Source of the DNA: an uncultured Trichococcus sp.
Lineage (GTDB): Bacteria; Bacillota; Bacilli; Lactobacillales; Aerococcaceae
Assembly (NCBI RefSeq): GCF_963667775.1
Contig: NZ_OY764015.1
Location: forward strand, 1,381,168-1,445,167
Reading direction: 5' to 3'
Length of the DNA: 64,000 nt
This document shows, piece by piece, positions 51,840 through 60,134 of the stretch. A model generated the notes under the pieces. That model worked only from the letters and a program-made list of their open reading frames with translations. It was not told where the DNA came from and did no database searches. Numbering within the stretch: the stretch's first letter is position 1; each line of letters starts with the position of its first letter. A program made the translations under genes and the position numbers.

Positions 51840-52616
51840 TCATCTGCTGAAAAGTCGGCATCTTTTTTTCTTTTGAATCACTTCAGTCGGTGCCTCTGTA
51901 AGAACAACATCCCCATTAAAAATATTTTTTGCGTTTTGTCTGAAGTAGGCAACTTTCTCAGAACCGAATTCGGCTTCAAGCTTTGCAAAAGCTTTCTGGA
52001 AATGAAACCCTCTTCCGCGGGTATTATGCGCATCAGATGCTAGGATATGCACGAGGTTGGCTTCAATCAGTTGGCTGCTGAGCTTCGCGATATCTTTACC
52101 GAATGCCCCTGCATAGCTGCTTGCAGTAACTTGTGCCAAGGCGCCCCTTTCAATGAAAGGAAGCAATATATTTGGATCATCAATAACGGCCTGGTTCCGT
52201 TCGGGATGAACGATGACCGGCGTGATGCCTTTTTGTCGTAGTTTAAAAAATAATGATTCTGTGTAATGTGGGATCGACAATGTGGGAAACTCAATCAACA
52301 AATAATGTTCTTCTTCATCAACGAACAATATCTCCCCATTCTCGATATCTTCCAGTAATTCTCCGTTGATACGGATTTCTTGTCCAGGATAAAGTGTCAG
52401 ACCGATTCCCCGGTCATCCAATTCAGTTTGCAGAGCCTCCGTAGCTTCCTGCACGGCCTCTTTTGGGTTCAAATATTTACCATTTTTATGATGCGGCGTC
52501 ACTAGGATATGGGAGATCCCTTCGGCGACGGCTTGCTGCGCCATCGCCAATGAATCCTCCAGTGTTCGAGCTCCGTCATCGACGCCAGGCAACAGATGAC
52601 AATGCAGATCGATCAC
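51840..52616 (-). CDS. cpsB: CpsB/CapC-type PHP tyrosine-protein phosphatase
   Basis: The 258-residue metal-dependent phosphatase dephosphorylates BY-kinase tails. PHP motifs: MIDLHCHLLPGVDDGA, ILVTPHHKNG, PGQEIRI, VIVHPERN and LASDAHN. The start is GTG 52616, which overlaps the kinase stop (TAGTG), so translation is coupled to cpsD copy 1. It is the only phosphatase for three kinase genes in this window. The C-terminus ends in a basic QKKKRCRLFSR. Confidence 0.93.
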   Translation of the reverse strand: MIDLHCHLLPGVDDGARTLEDSLAMAQQAVAEGISHILVTPHHKNGKYLNPKEAVQEATEALQTELDDRGIGLTLYPGQEIRINGELLEDIENGEILFVDEEEHYLLIEFPTLSIPHYTESLFFKLRQKGITPVIVHPERNQAVIDDPNILLPFIERGALAQVTASSYAGAFGKDIAKLSSQLIEANLVHILASDAHNTRGRGFHFQKAFAKLEAEFGSEKVAYFRQNAKNIFNGDVVLTEAPTEVIQKKKRCRLFSR

Positions 52617-53350
52617 TAAGCTTCCACCTCATTCGTATAGCCATAGCCATAGTAAGATTGCGCGGATTTCTTCTCAACGCCATTGAACACAACGCCCAAA
52701 ATATTGGCATTGACCATTTCCAACAGTTCTTTCGCATTCAGTACGGAATCTTTATGTGAAACGCCGTGACGGATCACGAATACAACACCGTCCGCTTTTG
52801 CTGCCATGATCTGCGCATCCGTTACGGATGTCACCGGCGGCATATCATAAATGATGATGTCGAACATGTCCTCAAATCGCTTCATCAGTATGTTCATCCG
52901 ATTCGAGTTCAATAATTCCGATGGATTCGGCGGAATCGGTCCGCTTGTCAAAACATACAAGTCTGTTCCGGTCACCTGTTGGATAACCTCAGTAAGTTCT
53001 TGTTCCGGTGAGCTCAACAGCGTCGTCAAGCCCACGATATTGCTCAGCCCGAACGTGCGTTGCACAGTCGGTTTGCGCAGGTCGGCATCCACCAACAGAA
53101 CCCGTTTGCCCTGGTCGGTAAAAACCGATGCCAAGTTTGCGGCTGTAGTTGATTTCCCTTCCCATGGACCGGATGATGTCATGACGATGGATTTCACATC
53201 GCGGTCGATCATTGAAAATTGTATATTTGTACGGATGGTCCGATATTGCTCAGCGATAACGGATTTCGGCCGCAATTTTGAGATTAGACTTAGACCTTTA
53301 CGTTGTTGGCTGTCCAACTTCATGATCTTCTTTCTGCTTGATCCAAACAT
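52616..53350 (-). CDS. cpsD: BY-kinase CpsD, copy 1
   Basis: 244-residue autophosphorylating tyrosine kinase: AEQYRTIRTNIQFSMID, Walker A in SSGPWEGKSTTAANLA, Walker A' in VLLVDADLRKP, Walker B in IIIYDMPP, and a short Tyr-containing tail (SYYGYGYTNEVEA) as phosphorylation target. It pairs with the transmembrane activator CpsC encoded 13 bp upstream and is followed by cpsB. The CpsB/C/D phosphorylation cycle controls capsule chain length and export. Confidence 0.94.
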   Translation of the reverse strand: MFGSSRKKIMKLDSQQRKGLSLISKLRPKSVIAEQYRTIRTNIQFSMIDRDVKSIVMTSSGPWEGKSTTAANLASVFTDQGKRVLLVDADLRKPTVQRTFGLSNIVGLTTLLSSPEQELTEVIQQVTGTDLYVLTSGPIPPNPSELLNSNRMNILMKRFEDMFDIIIYDMPPVTSVTDAQIMAAKADGVVFVIRHGVSHKDSVLNAKELLEMVNANILGVVFNGVEKKSAQSYYGYGYTNEVEA

Positions 53351-53363
53351 ATCTTATCGTCTC

Positions 53364-54104
53364 CTATATGCGTCTTTTAGCTTTGCGCGATTTTACATCA
53401 GATGTTGCTTGTACAAAACGGGTAGCCGTCAACTCTTCTTCGGACATCTGCAAAACGGACCCTAAATTCGACCAGCCCAATTGCTCGATGAATTTTTCGT
53501 CCTTTACGGTTTTATCCATGAACTCGGACAAGAAGGCCAAACCAACACCAATCATCATGCCGACCAGCAGCCCCAACACCAAATTCATAGGTGTATTCGG
53601 TGAAACGGCATTCGTATTTACGACCGCTTGGGACAAGATCGTAACGCTGTTCACGTCCAGGATGCTGCCGATTTTTTGCTCGAATGAACTGGCAGTCGCA
53701 TTTGCCAACTCTGCGGCCGTATAAGGATTTTCATCGGTCACGGTCACACCGAAAACAAGCGAATCAGCTTCTGTTTGAACCGATATTTTATTGCGCAACT
53801 GTTCCAAGGATAAATCAGAACCAGTACTTACGAGGACATCCTGTAAAATGATCGGTTCCTTAATGATGCCCTGATACGTATTGATCAGGCTCAAGTTCGT
53901 CTGAATGTCCGTATTCGTGATCGCCTGTTCCGCATTCTGTGTCTGATTCACCACGATTTTGGAAGTTGATTGGTAAGTAGGCGTGACTAAAAAGAATGTA
54001 TACAGACCCGCAAGCAGTAACCCCAGCAAGCTCCAAATGATGATTCTGCCGACCCGTTGTCTTAATATTGCACATATTTCATATAAAGATATTTCTTCCT
54101 CCAT
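53364..54104 (-). CDS. cpsC: CpsC/Wzz-type chain-length regulator, copy 1
   Basis: The 246-residue membrane protein has an N-terminal helix (~21-42, IIIWSLLGLLLAGLYTFFLV), an extracellular Wzz region, and a second helix (~177-197) preceded by the Pro-rich ANTNAVSPNTPMNLVLGLLV motif. A short cytoplasmic tail follows that activates the partner BY-kinase. It directly precedes cpsD copy 1. Its leader contains a hairpin terminator (54154-54184), suggesting attenuation. Confidence 0.93.
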   Translation of the reverse strand: MEEEISLYEICAILRQRVGRIIIWSLLGLLLAGLYTFFLVTPTYQSTSKIVVNQTQNAEQAITNTDIQTNLSLINTYQGIIKEPIILQDVLVSTGSDLSLEQLRNKISVQTEADSLVFGVTVTDENPYTAAELANATASSFEQKIGSILDVNSVTILSQAVVNTNAVSPNTPMNLVLGLLVGMMIGVGLAFLSEFMDKTVKDEKFIEQLGWSNLGSVLQMSEEELTATRFVQATSDVKSRKAKRRI

Positions 54105-54153
54105 GATTAACCCCCCGCAATTTATTTCGAATATATTTAATTGTCGTATGGTG

Positions 54154-54184
54154 ACAAAAAGCCTAGATACGACATCCTAGGCTC
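54154..54184 (-). terminator. Hairpin terminator or attenuator upstream of cpsC copy 1
   Basis: AGCCTAG/CTAGGCT stem with a 10-nt loop and TTTTTG on the minus strand, 50 bp before the cpsC copy 1 start and 197 bp after the cpsD copy 2 stop. Confidence 0.65.
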
Positions 54185-54301
54185 GTCAACTTCTTTAATT
54201 GTACAATATCATACTTAAAATAACTATAAATAAATAAAAAAGTATTTTTCAACCATTTTTATTTGATTCGTGGCTTCAATTCCCCTGAATAATGCGCCAC
54301 A

Positions 54302-54325
54302 ATTGACAGATTGACAGATTGACAG
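54302..54325. repeat. Three tandem ATTGACAG octamers
   Basis: ATTGACAG is repeated exactly three times without spacers in the gap between cpsD copy 2 and cpsC copy 1. It could be a regulator-binding array; nothing else is recognised in the rest of this A/T-rich gap apart from the hairpin at 54154. Confidence 0.6.
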
Positions 54326-54380
54326 AATATCCAATCTCGTTGTTATTATCTAACCATTTCCATTTTGTTTGGATATTGGA

Positions 54381-55100
54381 TTAACTTTTGTTTTGATAAT
54401 AATTTTGATAATAATGGTGACGGTTTGCATCTTCCGCATTGACCGGTACGCGGTTGTAGACTGCGCCCAAGACATTAGCATTCACCCGATTTAAAGCTTC
54501 AGAGGCCTTCTCCGTATCCGCCTTGGTCGAAACCCCATGTTGAACAACAAAGATGGTACCCTCCGCACGCCCAGCCACAATCTGCGCATCCGCAAACCCT
54601 AAAAGAGGCGGCGTATCATAAATGATAAGGTCGAATTGCTCCTCAAATTCCTTCTCCAAATGGAGCATCCGTCTGCTGGAAAGCAATTCTGCCGGATTTG
54701 GCGGCGTAGGACCGCCTGTTAAGACCGACAAGTCGGCCAATCTAGTGGCTTGCACATAATCCTGAACAACGCCTGTCGGATTGTTCAATAAGTCCGTCAG
54801 CCCATGCACATTAGGAAGAGCGAAATGTTCATGGATGGTCGGTCGCCTGAAATCACAGTCGGCCAACAAGACACGTTTTCCTTGTTGGGCGATTGTGATT
54901 GCCAAGTTGATGGCGACAGTTGACTTGCCGACATTATTGCTTGCCGAAGTAATCGCAAGCGAACGGAGACAAGTGTCCACCATGGAGAAACGGATGTTCG
55001 TCCGAAGCACACGGAACTGCTCAGAGATGGCAGCAGACGGCAACGCCATGGTGATGGCAGCGCTTTGCTGCAATGGTTGACTTTTTTTTCTTCTGAACAT
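54381..55100 (-). CDS. cpsD: BY-kinase CpsD, copy 2
   Basis: 239 residues: SEQFRVLRTNIRFSMVD, a variant Walker A (SASNNVGKSTVAINLA, with Asn-Asn-Val where other copies have a Gly/Ala-containing loop; the essential GKST is kept), Walker A' VLLADCDFRRP, Walker B LIIYDTPP and a His/Tyr/Asn tail (HHYYQNYYQNKS). It starts 3 bp after cpsC copy 2; its GGAGG overlaps the end of that gene. Probable partner of cpsC copy 2. Confidence 0.92.
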   Translation of the reverse strand: MFRRKKSQPLQQSAAITMALPSAAISEQFRVLRTNIRFSMVDTCLRSLAITSASNNVGKSTVAINLAITIAQQGKRVLLADCDFRRPTIHEHFALPNVHGLTDLLNNPTGVVQDYVQATRLADLSVLTGGPTPPNPAELLSSRRMLHLEKEFEEQFDLIIYDTPPLLGFADAQIVAGRAEGTIFVVQHGVSTKADTEKASEALNRVNANVLGAVYNRVPVNAEDANRHHYYQNYYQNKS

Positions 55101-55103
55101 GAC

Positions 55104-55838
55104 TTAGCCTCCGATTCGATCTTTTGCCGTTTCCAACTCATTAAACTGGGTTATTGCTGTGAATTCTTCCTTTTTTATCTCTGATACGACGCCGAGGTCC
55201 AGCCAGCCGATCTTCTGCGAAATGAATTGGCTGTCTTTCAACGTATTGTCCATGAAAGTTTGCAAGAAGGCGATGCCTACACCAAGCATGCCCCCTACCA
55301 ACAACCCTAGCACCAGATTCATTGGCACGTTCGGCGAGATTGGATTGGAATTGACGGTGGCTTCCGAAATAACCGTGACGTTTTCGACGTTCATGATTTT
55401 TCCGATGCTTGTTTGGAAGGTAGCTGCAATCTCATTTGCGATGGTTGCTGCTTCAGTCGGACTCTTCGTGGTGACTGTCAAAGAAAATACCTGTGAATCT
55501 GTGTTCGAGCTGATGGATACCATATTGGCTAATTCTCCAACGCTGTAGTTGGGCTCCAATTTTTCTTGGACTTCTTCCAATATCACTGGCCCTTTGATGA
55601 TGTCTTTGTATGTACTGATCATCTGCACATTCGTATTGATGTCCTCAAGTCGAATTTCACTGAGTGTATCAGACTTATGATTCACCAACATTTGGGTTAT
55701 TGCGCTATAAGTCGGGGTCACCGCATAAAAAGTGTACAAAGCTGAAACCGAAAGCCCCAAAAATGCCAAAATAGTAATTAAAAAAATACGCTGTTTCAGG
55801 ATTGCGAATATCTCGCCTAATGAAATTTCTTCTTCCAT
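55104..55838 (-). CDS. cpsC: CpsC/Wzz-type chain-length regulator, copy 2
   Basis: The 244-residue protein has an N-terminal helix (~18-38), a Wzz extracellular region and a second helix after the conserved TVNSNPISPNVPMNLVLGLL motif. It shares the general sequence of copies 1 and 3 but is clearly diverged from both. GGAGG lies before ATG 55838. It has its own extended -10 promoter (55881-55889) and forms a two-gene unit with cpsD copy 2. Confidence 0.92.
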   Translation of the reverse strand: MEEEISLGEIFAILKQRIFLITILAFLGLSVSALYTFYAVTPTYSAITQMLVNHKSDTLSEIRLEDINTNVQMISTYKDIIKGPVILEEVQEKLEPNYSVGELANMVSISSNTDSQVFSLTVTTKSPTEAATIANEIAATFQTSIGKIMNVENVTVISEATVNSNPISPNVPMNLVLGLLVGGMLGVGIAFLQTFMDNTLKDSQFISQKIGWLDLGVVSEIKKEEFTAITQFNELETAKDRIGG

Positions 55839-55880
55839 AAATGTCCCTCCAGTAAATGTGAGATGGGCTAGAAAAGATGC

Positions 55881-55889
55881 AGTATACCA
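55881..55889 (-). promoter_or_regulatory. Extended -10 promoter of cpsC/cpsD copy 2
   Basis: The minus strand reads TGGTATACT (TG-N-TATACT) 43 bp before the cpsC copy 2 start. Confidence 0.5.
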
Positions 55890-55905
55890 GTTGTCCCTGT
55901 GTTGA

Positions 55906-56655
55906 TTATTTTTGTTGCGTCAATATTTTCGCGCCTTCTTTGGTGATGGCGATCGTATGCTCGAATTGGCAGCTCAAACCGCCGTCTTTTGTACGGGCAG
56001 TCCAGCCATTGTCGTCCATTTTTGACTTCCAAGCTCCTGTGTTGACCATCGGCTCGATCGTGATGGTCATACCTTCCTTCAGGCGCAGACCTTTACCGGC
56101 TTCTCCGTAATGCGGAATGGACGGACTTTCGTGCATCGTGGGTCCGATGCCATGACCGATGAACTCGCGGACGACAGAGAAACCTTCGCCTTCTACATAC
56201 GTTTGGATCGCATGGCCGATGTCACCGACACGGTTGCCTGCTCTCGCCTGCTCGATCCCTAGGTACAGTGCTTTTTCAGTCACTTCCATCAGACGTTTGA
56301 CTTCCGGTGTAGCCTCGCCGACCACATAGCTCCAGCATGAATCGGACATGGCACCTTTGTAGTTCACGACCGTATCGACCTTGATCAAATCACCATCCTT
56401 CAATACATACTTGCCCGGGAAGCCGTGGCAAATTTCGTCGTTGACGCTCGTACAAGTCGCAAATTCGTACCCTTCGAAACCGATTTGCTCACAGATGGCG
56501 CCCGCCGCTTCGATGCGTGATTGCACAAAGTTATTGATCTCCATCGTAGTCAAGCCCGGCTTGATGAAACCGCGCAATTCCTCATGGACACCCGCCAAAA
56601 TCGCTCCAGACTCTTCCATAGCTTGAATTTCGCGTTCAGATTTTAAAGTTATCAT
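55906..56655 (-). CDS. map: Type I methionine aminopeptidase
   Basis: The 249-residue cytoplasmic metalloprotease removes the initiator Met. Metal ligands are visible: DTVVNYKGAMSDSCWSYVVG (two Asp), GHGIGPTMHESPSIPHYG (His), TIEPM (Glu) and CQFEHTIAI (Glu), plus ATCTSVNDEICHGFP. Full length for the type Ia class. It is an essential housekeeping function set between cpsC/cpsD pairs 2 and 3, with its own -10 (TATAAT, 56693-56698) and no operon-like spacing to its neighbours; a second map gene elsewhere would not be surprising. Confidence 0.94.
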   Translation of the reverse strand: MITLKSEREIQAMEESGAILAGVHEELRGFIKPGLTTMEINNFVQSRIEAAGAICEQIGFEGYEFATCTSVNDEICHGFPGKYVLKDGDLIKVDTVVNYKGAMSDSCWSYVVGEATPEVKRLMEVTEKALYLGIEQARAGNRVGDIGHAIQTYVEGEGFSVVREFIGHGIGPTMHESPSIPHYGEAGKGLRLKEGMTITIEPMVNTGAWKSKMDDNGWTARTKDGGLSCQFEHTIAITKEGAKILTQQK

Positions 56656-56790
56656 ATTTATTCTGTCCTCTTCCTATAAAGTATTCTTTTTCATTATACA
56701 TTAAATGAGGGGGATGGCTAAATATTTTTTTCAGTGATGAACTTCCTGCCAGCCCGGAAGTTTGGCCGGAGCTGCGGTATGCGGGGACCG

Positions 56791-56925
56791 GCACCGCCGG
56801 TCAGCGACGGCTTCGCCGGAGGTGCGGTGCTGTCCGGCGGCTCTCCTCCGGCGAGGGACGCCTCATCGGAGATGCAGCTTTTCGGGGGATGCGAACTCCG
56901 GGGAGCACCCCTCTCCACGGAGCTG
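56791..56925. repeat. Three-hairpin intergenic element, copy F
   Basis: Dyads begin at 56795, 56846 and 56896 (spacing 51 and 50). The first has the well-conserved CTTCGCCGGAG right arm. It lies in the 382-bp gap between map and cpsD copy 3, both on the minus strand. Confidence 0.78.
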
Positions 56926-56965
56926 AGGCAGCCGAACAACAAAATGGAAAATAACGATTGTTCCG

Positions 56966-56994
56966 CAAAAAAGACGACCTCATCCGAGACCGTC
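56966..56994 (-). terminator. Terminator after cpsD copy 3
   Basis: The minus strand GACGGTCTC/GAGGTCGTC stem (two G-U pairs), 4-nt loop, then TTTTTT. Confidence 0.7.
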
Positions 56995-57037
56995 CTGTTC
57001 TGTCTTTAACGCATACATCCGCATACATATACTTAAA

Positions 57038-57769
57038 TCATTCTTCATCTTGGTAGCCATAATAATAGCTGTGCTCTTTTTGGCCGCCTGGAGCACGGTT
57101 GTAGACGACGCCCAGCACGTTGGCATTGACCATCTGCAACGAATCCGCGGCCTTCAAGACATCCTCTTTCATGTCCTCACCAAAGTGCACGACGAAGATG
57201 GTACCGTCAACCCGGCCGGACAAGATTTGTCCATCGGTGAAACCCAACAATGGCGGTGTATCATAGATCACCAGATCAAACCGTTCCGCTACATCCATTT
57301 CCAGTTGCTTCATCCGATTGCTGGACAATAATTCTGCCGGATTCGGCGGCACCGGTCCGCCAGTCAGGATGGACAGTCCCGGAACTTCAGAGGTATGCAG
57401 ATAATCATCAATACCCTTGCCGACATGATTGGCCAACAAATTCGTCAGGCCTTCGTTGTTGAGTATTCCGAATTCACGGTGAACAGATGGCCTACGTAAA
57501 TCGCATTCCACCAACAGAACTTGGTTTCCTTGCAAAGCAAAAGTCACCGCCAAGTTCGCGGCCACAGTTGACTTGCCGGCCGCCGGCGTAGCTGAGAGGA
57601 CAGCCAACGACTTCAGCTTTTTATCAATCATCGAAAATTGGATGTTGGTTCTGAGCGTCCGGAACTGTTCCGAGACTGGGGAGTTCGGCATGGCCAAGGT
57701 GATGAGGCCATGCGTGCGACTCGTCTTTTTCGTTTTTTTGGTTTTCTTTTTTGTTGCCTCCACCATCAT
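57038..57769 (-). CDS. cpsD: BY-kinase CpsD, copy 3
   Basis: 243 residues with a Lys-rich N-terminus, SEQFRTLRTNIQFSMID, Walker A in SATPAAGKSTVAANLA, Walker A' VLLVECDLRRP (Glu replaces the usual first Asp), Walker B LVIYDTPP and a Tyr-rich tail (HSYYYGYQDEE). Its ATG overlaps the end of cpsC copy 3 (ATGA), so the two are translationally coupled and form the third activator/kinase pair. Confidence 0.93.
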   Translation of the reverse strand: MMVEATKKKTKKTKKTSRTHGLITLAMPNSPVSEQFRTLRTNIQFSMIDKKLKSLAVLSATPAAGKSTVAANLAVTFALQGNQVLLVECDLRRPSVHREFGILNNEGLTNLLANHVGKGIDDYLHTSEVPGLSILTGGPVPPNPAELLSSNRMKQLEMDVAERFDLVIYDTPPLLGFTDGQILSGRVDGTIFVVHFGEDMKEDVLKAADSLQMVNANVLGVVYNRAPGGQKEHSYYYGYQDEE

Positions 57770-58815
57770 CGCTTCCCCCTTTTGTTGCCGACATCCATGG
57801 TCTGGCTGACGTCACTATTCTGAAGGATGACGTCGATTTTTTCTTTGGTCATGTCCGCTACGGTCACAAGCCGCTCACGGCTCGTACTTGCATGTGCAGA
57901 AGACTGTTGTTTTGGCTTTATCTTAGGTACGTCATTTTTTCCCGGTATCGCTGCGATGACAGAATGCACTTGCTCTTCTGCTGGTACTTGTTCGGATATG
58001 AAAGATGGTTTTTCATCAGGTATCCGTTTCATCTTTGTCATTGTTGCAGCTTCGGAAGATTCGGAAACGATCGGCAGCTCCGCTTCATTGAGCGCTTTCG
58101 CTGCTGCCGCTTTTTGTTTCTGCATGTTCGCGATTGCCGTTTTTTCTTCTTTGCTGAGTTCGGAAATGGCTCCTAGATTCGGCCAACCGATTGTTTGAAT
58201 AATATACTTCTGATCATCAATGGTCTTCGCCATCGCATAACGCATCATCGCTGCTCCAAAACCGGCCAAAAGCCCGACACCCAAACCAATCAAGAGATTG
58301 TTCAGGATGTTAGGGGATATCGGTTCGCTGTCCGCTACTGCCACGGAGATGATTTTCACGTTTTCGATGTTCATGATCTCTAAGACATTAATCTGAAATG
58401 TGGCCGCGATTTCGTTGGCTATCGAGGCAGCTTCCTCCGGATCGGGGGAAGTGACCGCCAAGGAGAAAACCTGTGAATCTTCATTGGCGCTGATGAAAAC
58501 CATGTCGGCCAATTCTTCATCAGTATACTTGAGTTCCAAACGGTCTTTGACGTTGCCCAGAATTACAGGACCCTTGATGATGTCTTTGTAGGTGTTGATC
58601 ATCTGCACATTCGAATCGATGTCATTCAGCACCAGGCCATCCATGGCATCCGCACGATTAACCAATAGTTGCGTCCTCGCTTCGTACAAAGGCGTCACCA
58701 CCAAAAAAGTGTAAGTTGCCGCAAGCAACAGACCCACGATACCGATGCTGATGATCATCCCCAATCTCTGTCTGATTAATGCTGTTAGGTCCCTCAAAGA
58801 AACTTCTTCTTTCAT
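57766..58815 (-). CDS. cpsC: CpsC/Wzz-type chain-length regulator, copy 3, with long cytoplasmic tail
   Basis: 349 residues. The first ~235 match copies 1 and 2 (helix ~18-38, Wzz region, second helix after SEPISPNILNNLLIGLGVGL). Unlike them it has about 110 extra cytoplasmic residues, rich in Lys, Glu, Ser and Ala and without a recognisable fold. Part of the tail could be a kinase-activation or protein-binding platform. GGAGGGG precedes ATG 58815. It overlaps cpsD copy 3 by 4 bp. Confidence 0.92.
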   Translation of the reverse strand: MKEEVSLRDLTALIRQRLGMIISIGIVGLLLAATYTFLVVTPLYEARTQLLVNRADAMDGLVLNDIDSNVQMINTYKDIIKGPVILGNVKDRLELKYTDEELADMVFISANEDSQVFSLAVTSPDPEEAASIANEIAATFQINVLEIMNIENVKIISVAVADSEPISPNILNNLLIGLGVGLLAGFGAAMMRYAMAKTIDDQKYIIQTIGWPNLGAISELSKEEKTAIANMQKQKAAAAKALNEAELPIVSESSEAATMTKMKRIPDEKPSFISEQVPAEEQVHSVIAAIPGKNDVPKIKPKQQSSAHASTSRERLVTVADMTKEKIDVILQNSDVSQTMDVGNKRGKR

Positions 58816-58897
58816 GTTTTCCCCTCCGCATGTTTGGCTTGAAAACCACTCCTACTAAGAATCAGCTACATGTAAAACACACCCTGTATACGGTTAC

Positions 58898-58906
58898 ATT
58901 ATATCA
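58898..58906 (-). promoter_or_regulatory. Extended -10 promoter of cpsC/cpsD copy 3
   Basis: The minus strand reads TGATATAAT about 83 bp upstream of the start. A poor -35 is compensated by the TG-N extension. Confidence 0.5.
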
Positions 58907-58937
58907 CAGAATATTATTTAAGAAAAAATTAATTTGT

Positions 58938-60092
58938 TCAATAACGCGATGATGCCGATCCGAAGAACCAATTGATACGCGTCACGATCCGATCCAGATC
59001 GGCATCCGTCATCTTCGTGTCCGACGGCAGGCAAAAGCCGCGCGAAAAGATATCCTCCGAAACACTCGGTTCTTCAGGGTTGTGGTTGAAAAACGGTAAA
59101 CCTTTAAATACTGGTTGCAGATGCATCGGCTTCCAGATTGCCCTGCCTTCGATGTTCTTCGCCGCGAGATAATCGAGCAAAGCCTTCGGACGCAACTCGC
59201 ATTCTGGATTGATGGTCGCGCAGCTGAGCCAATAGTTTGGATCACCGTAAGGCGCAATCGGCATCATCTCCAACTCATCTAAATCGCGGAAAGCTTCTTT
59301 GTAGTATTCAAAAATATATTTCTTTTTGGCGATGCGCTGATCGATCACCTTCAGTTGGCCACGGCCGATGCCTGCCACGACATTGCTCATCCGATAATTA
59401 TAGCCGATTTCCTTGTGCTGATAATAAGGGGCGTTTTCCTTCGCCTGTGTCGCCCAGAACGTCACCTTGTCGATGACGCACTTTTCGTTCGCCACCAGCA
59501 TCCCCCCGCCGGACGTCGTGATGATTTTGTTACCGTTGAAGGAGTAGATGCCGATAGCGCCGATTGTGCCGGTCTGCTTGCCTTTGTAGGTAGCGCCTAA
59601 ACTTTCGGCTGCATCCTCCAGAATCGGAACGCCGTGCGCATCCGCGATGGCCTTGATTCGATCGAAATCAGCGGATTGGCCATACAGATTCACGACAACA
59701 ATCGCTTTGGGATGAGGATACTTGTCAAAAGCCTTCTCCAACGCTTGCGGGGACATGTTCCAGGATTCGCGCTCCGAATCGATGAAGACCGGTGTGGCAC
59801 CCTGATAGATGATCGGATTGGCGGATGCAGAGAAAGTCAAGGAGGGGCAGAAGACAACGTCACCTTTCCCGACGCCCAAATACATCAAGCCCATATGGAT
59901 GGCGGCCGTTCCGGAAGACAGTGCATCCGCATAACGCGCACCAGTATAAGCGCAGATTTCCTGCTCAAAACCGGTGACATTCGGCCCCAGCGGTGCGATC
60001 CAGTTAGTGTCAAATGCCTCTTCGATGTATGCCATTTCCAATCCGGACATATGAGGTGTTGCCAAAAGTATTTTTTTGTCGTTCTTATTCAA
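58938..60092 (-). CDS. DegT/DnrJ/EryC1-type sugar aminotransferase (EpsN/PglE-like)
   Basis: 384-residue PLP enzyme that aminates nucleotide-linked 4-keto-6-deoxy sugars. It has LSSGTAAIHMGL, FSASANPIIYQGATPVFID, ILEDAAESLGATYKG (PLP-binding Asp) and the Schiff-base Lys in SFNGNKIITTSGGGML. The C-terminus contains RAIWKPMHLQP, typical of PglE/EpsN-like members. With the CapD/PglF-like dehydratase at 60801 it would make a bacillosamine-type UDP-4-amino sugar; no acetyltransferase (PglD) or initiating transferase (PglC) is in the window. Confidence 0.92.
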   Translation of the reverse strand: MNKNDKKILLATPHMSGLEMAYIEEAFDTNWIAPLGPNVTGFEQEICAYTGARYADALSSGTAAIHMGLMYLGVGKGDVVFCPSLTFSASANPIIYQGATPVFIDSERESWNMSPQALEKAFDKYPHPKAIVVVNLYGQSADFDRIKAIADAHGVPILEDAAESLGATYKGKQTGTIGAIGIYSFNGNKIITTSGGGMLVANEKCVIDKVTFWATQAKENAPYYQHKEIGYNYRMSNVVAGIGRGQLKVIDQRIAKKKYIFEYYKEAFRDLDELEMMPIAPYGDPNYWLSCATINPECELRPKALLDYLAAKNIEGRAIWKPMHLQPVFKGLPFFNHNPEEPSVSEDIFSRGFCLPSDTKMTDADLDRIVTRINWFFGSASSRY

Positions 60093-60134
60093 CCTATTCC
60101 TCTCCTTTCAAGCAGGGCGGAAAACATTCGCAAC

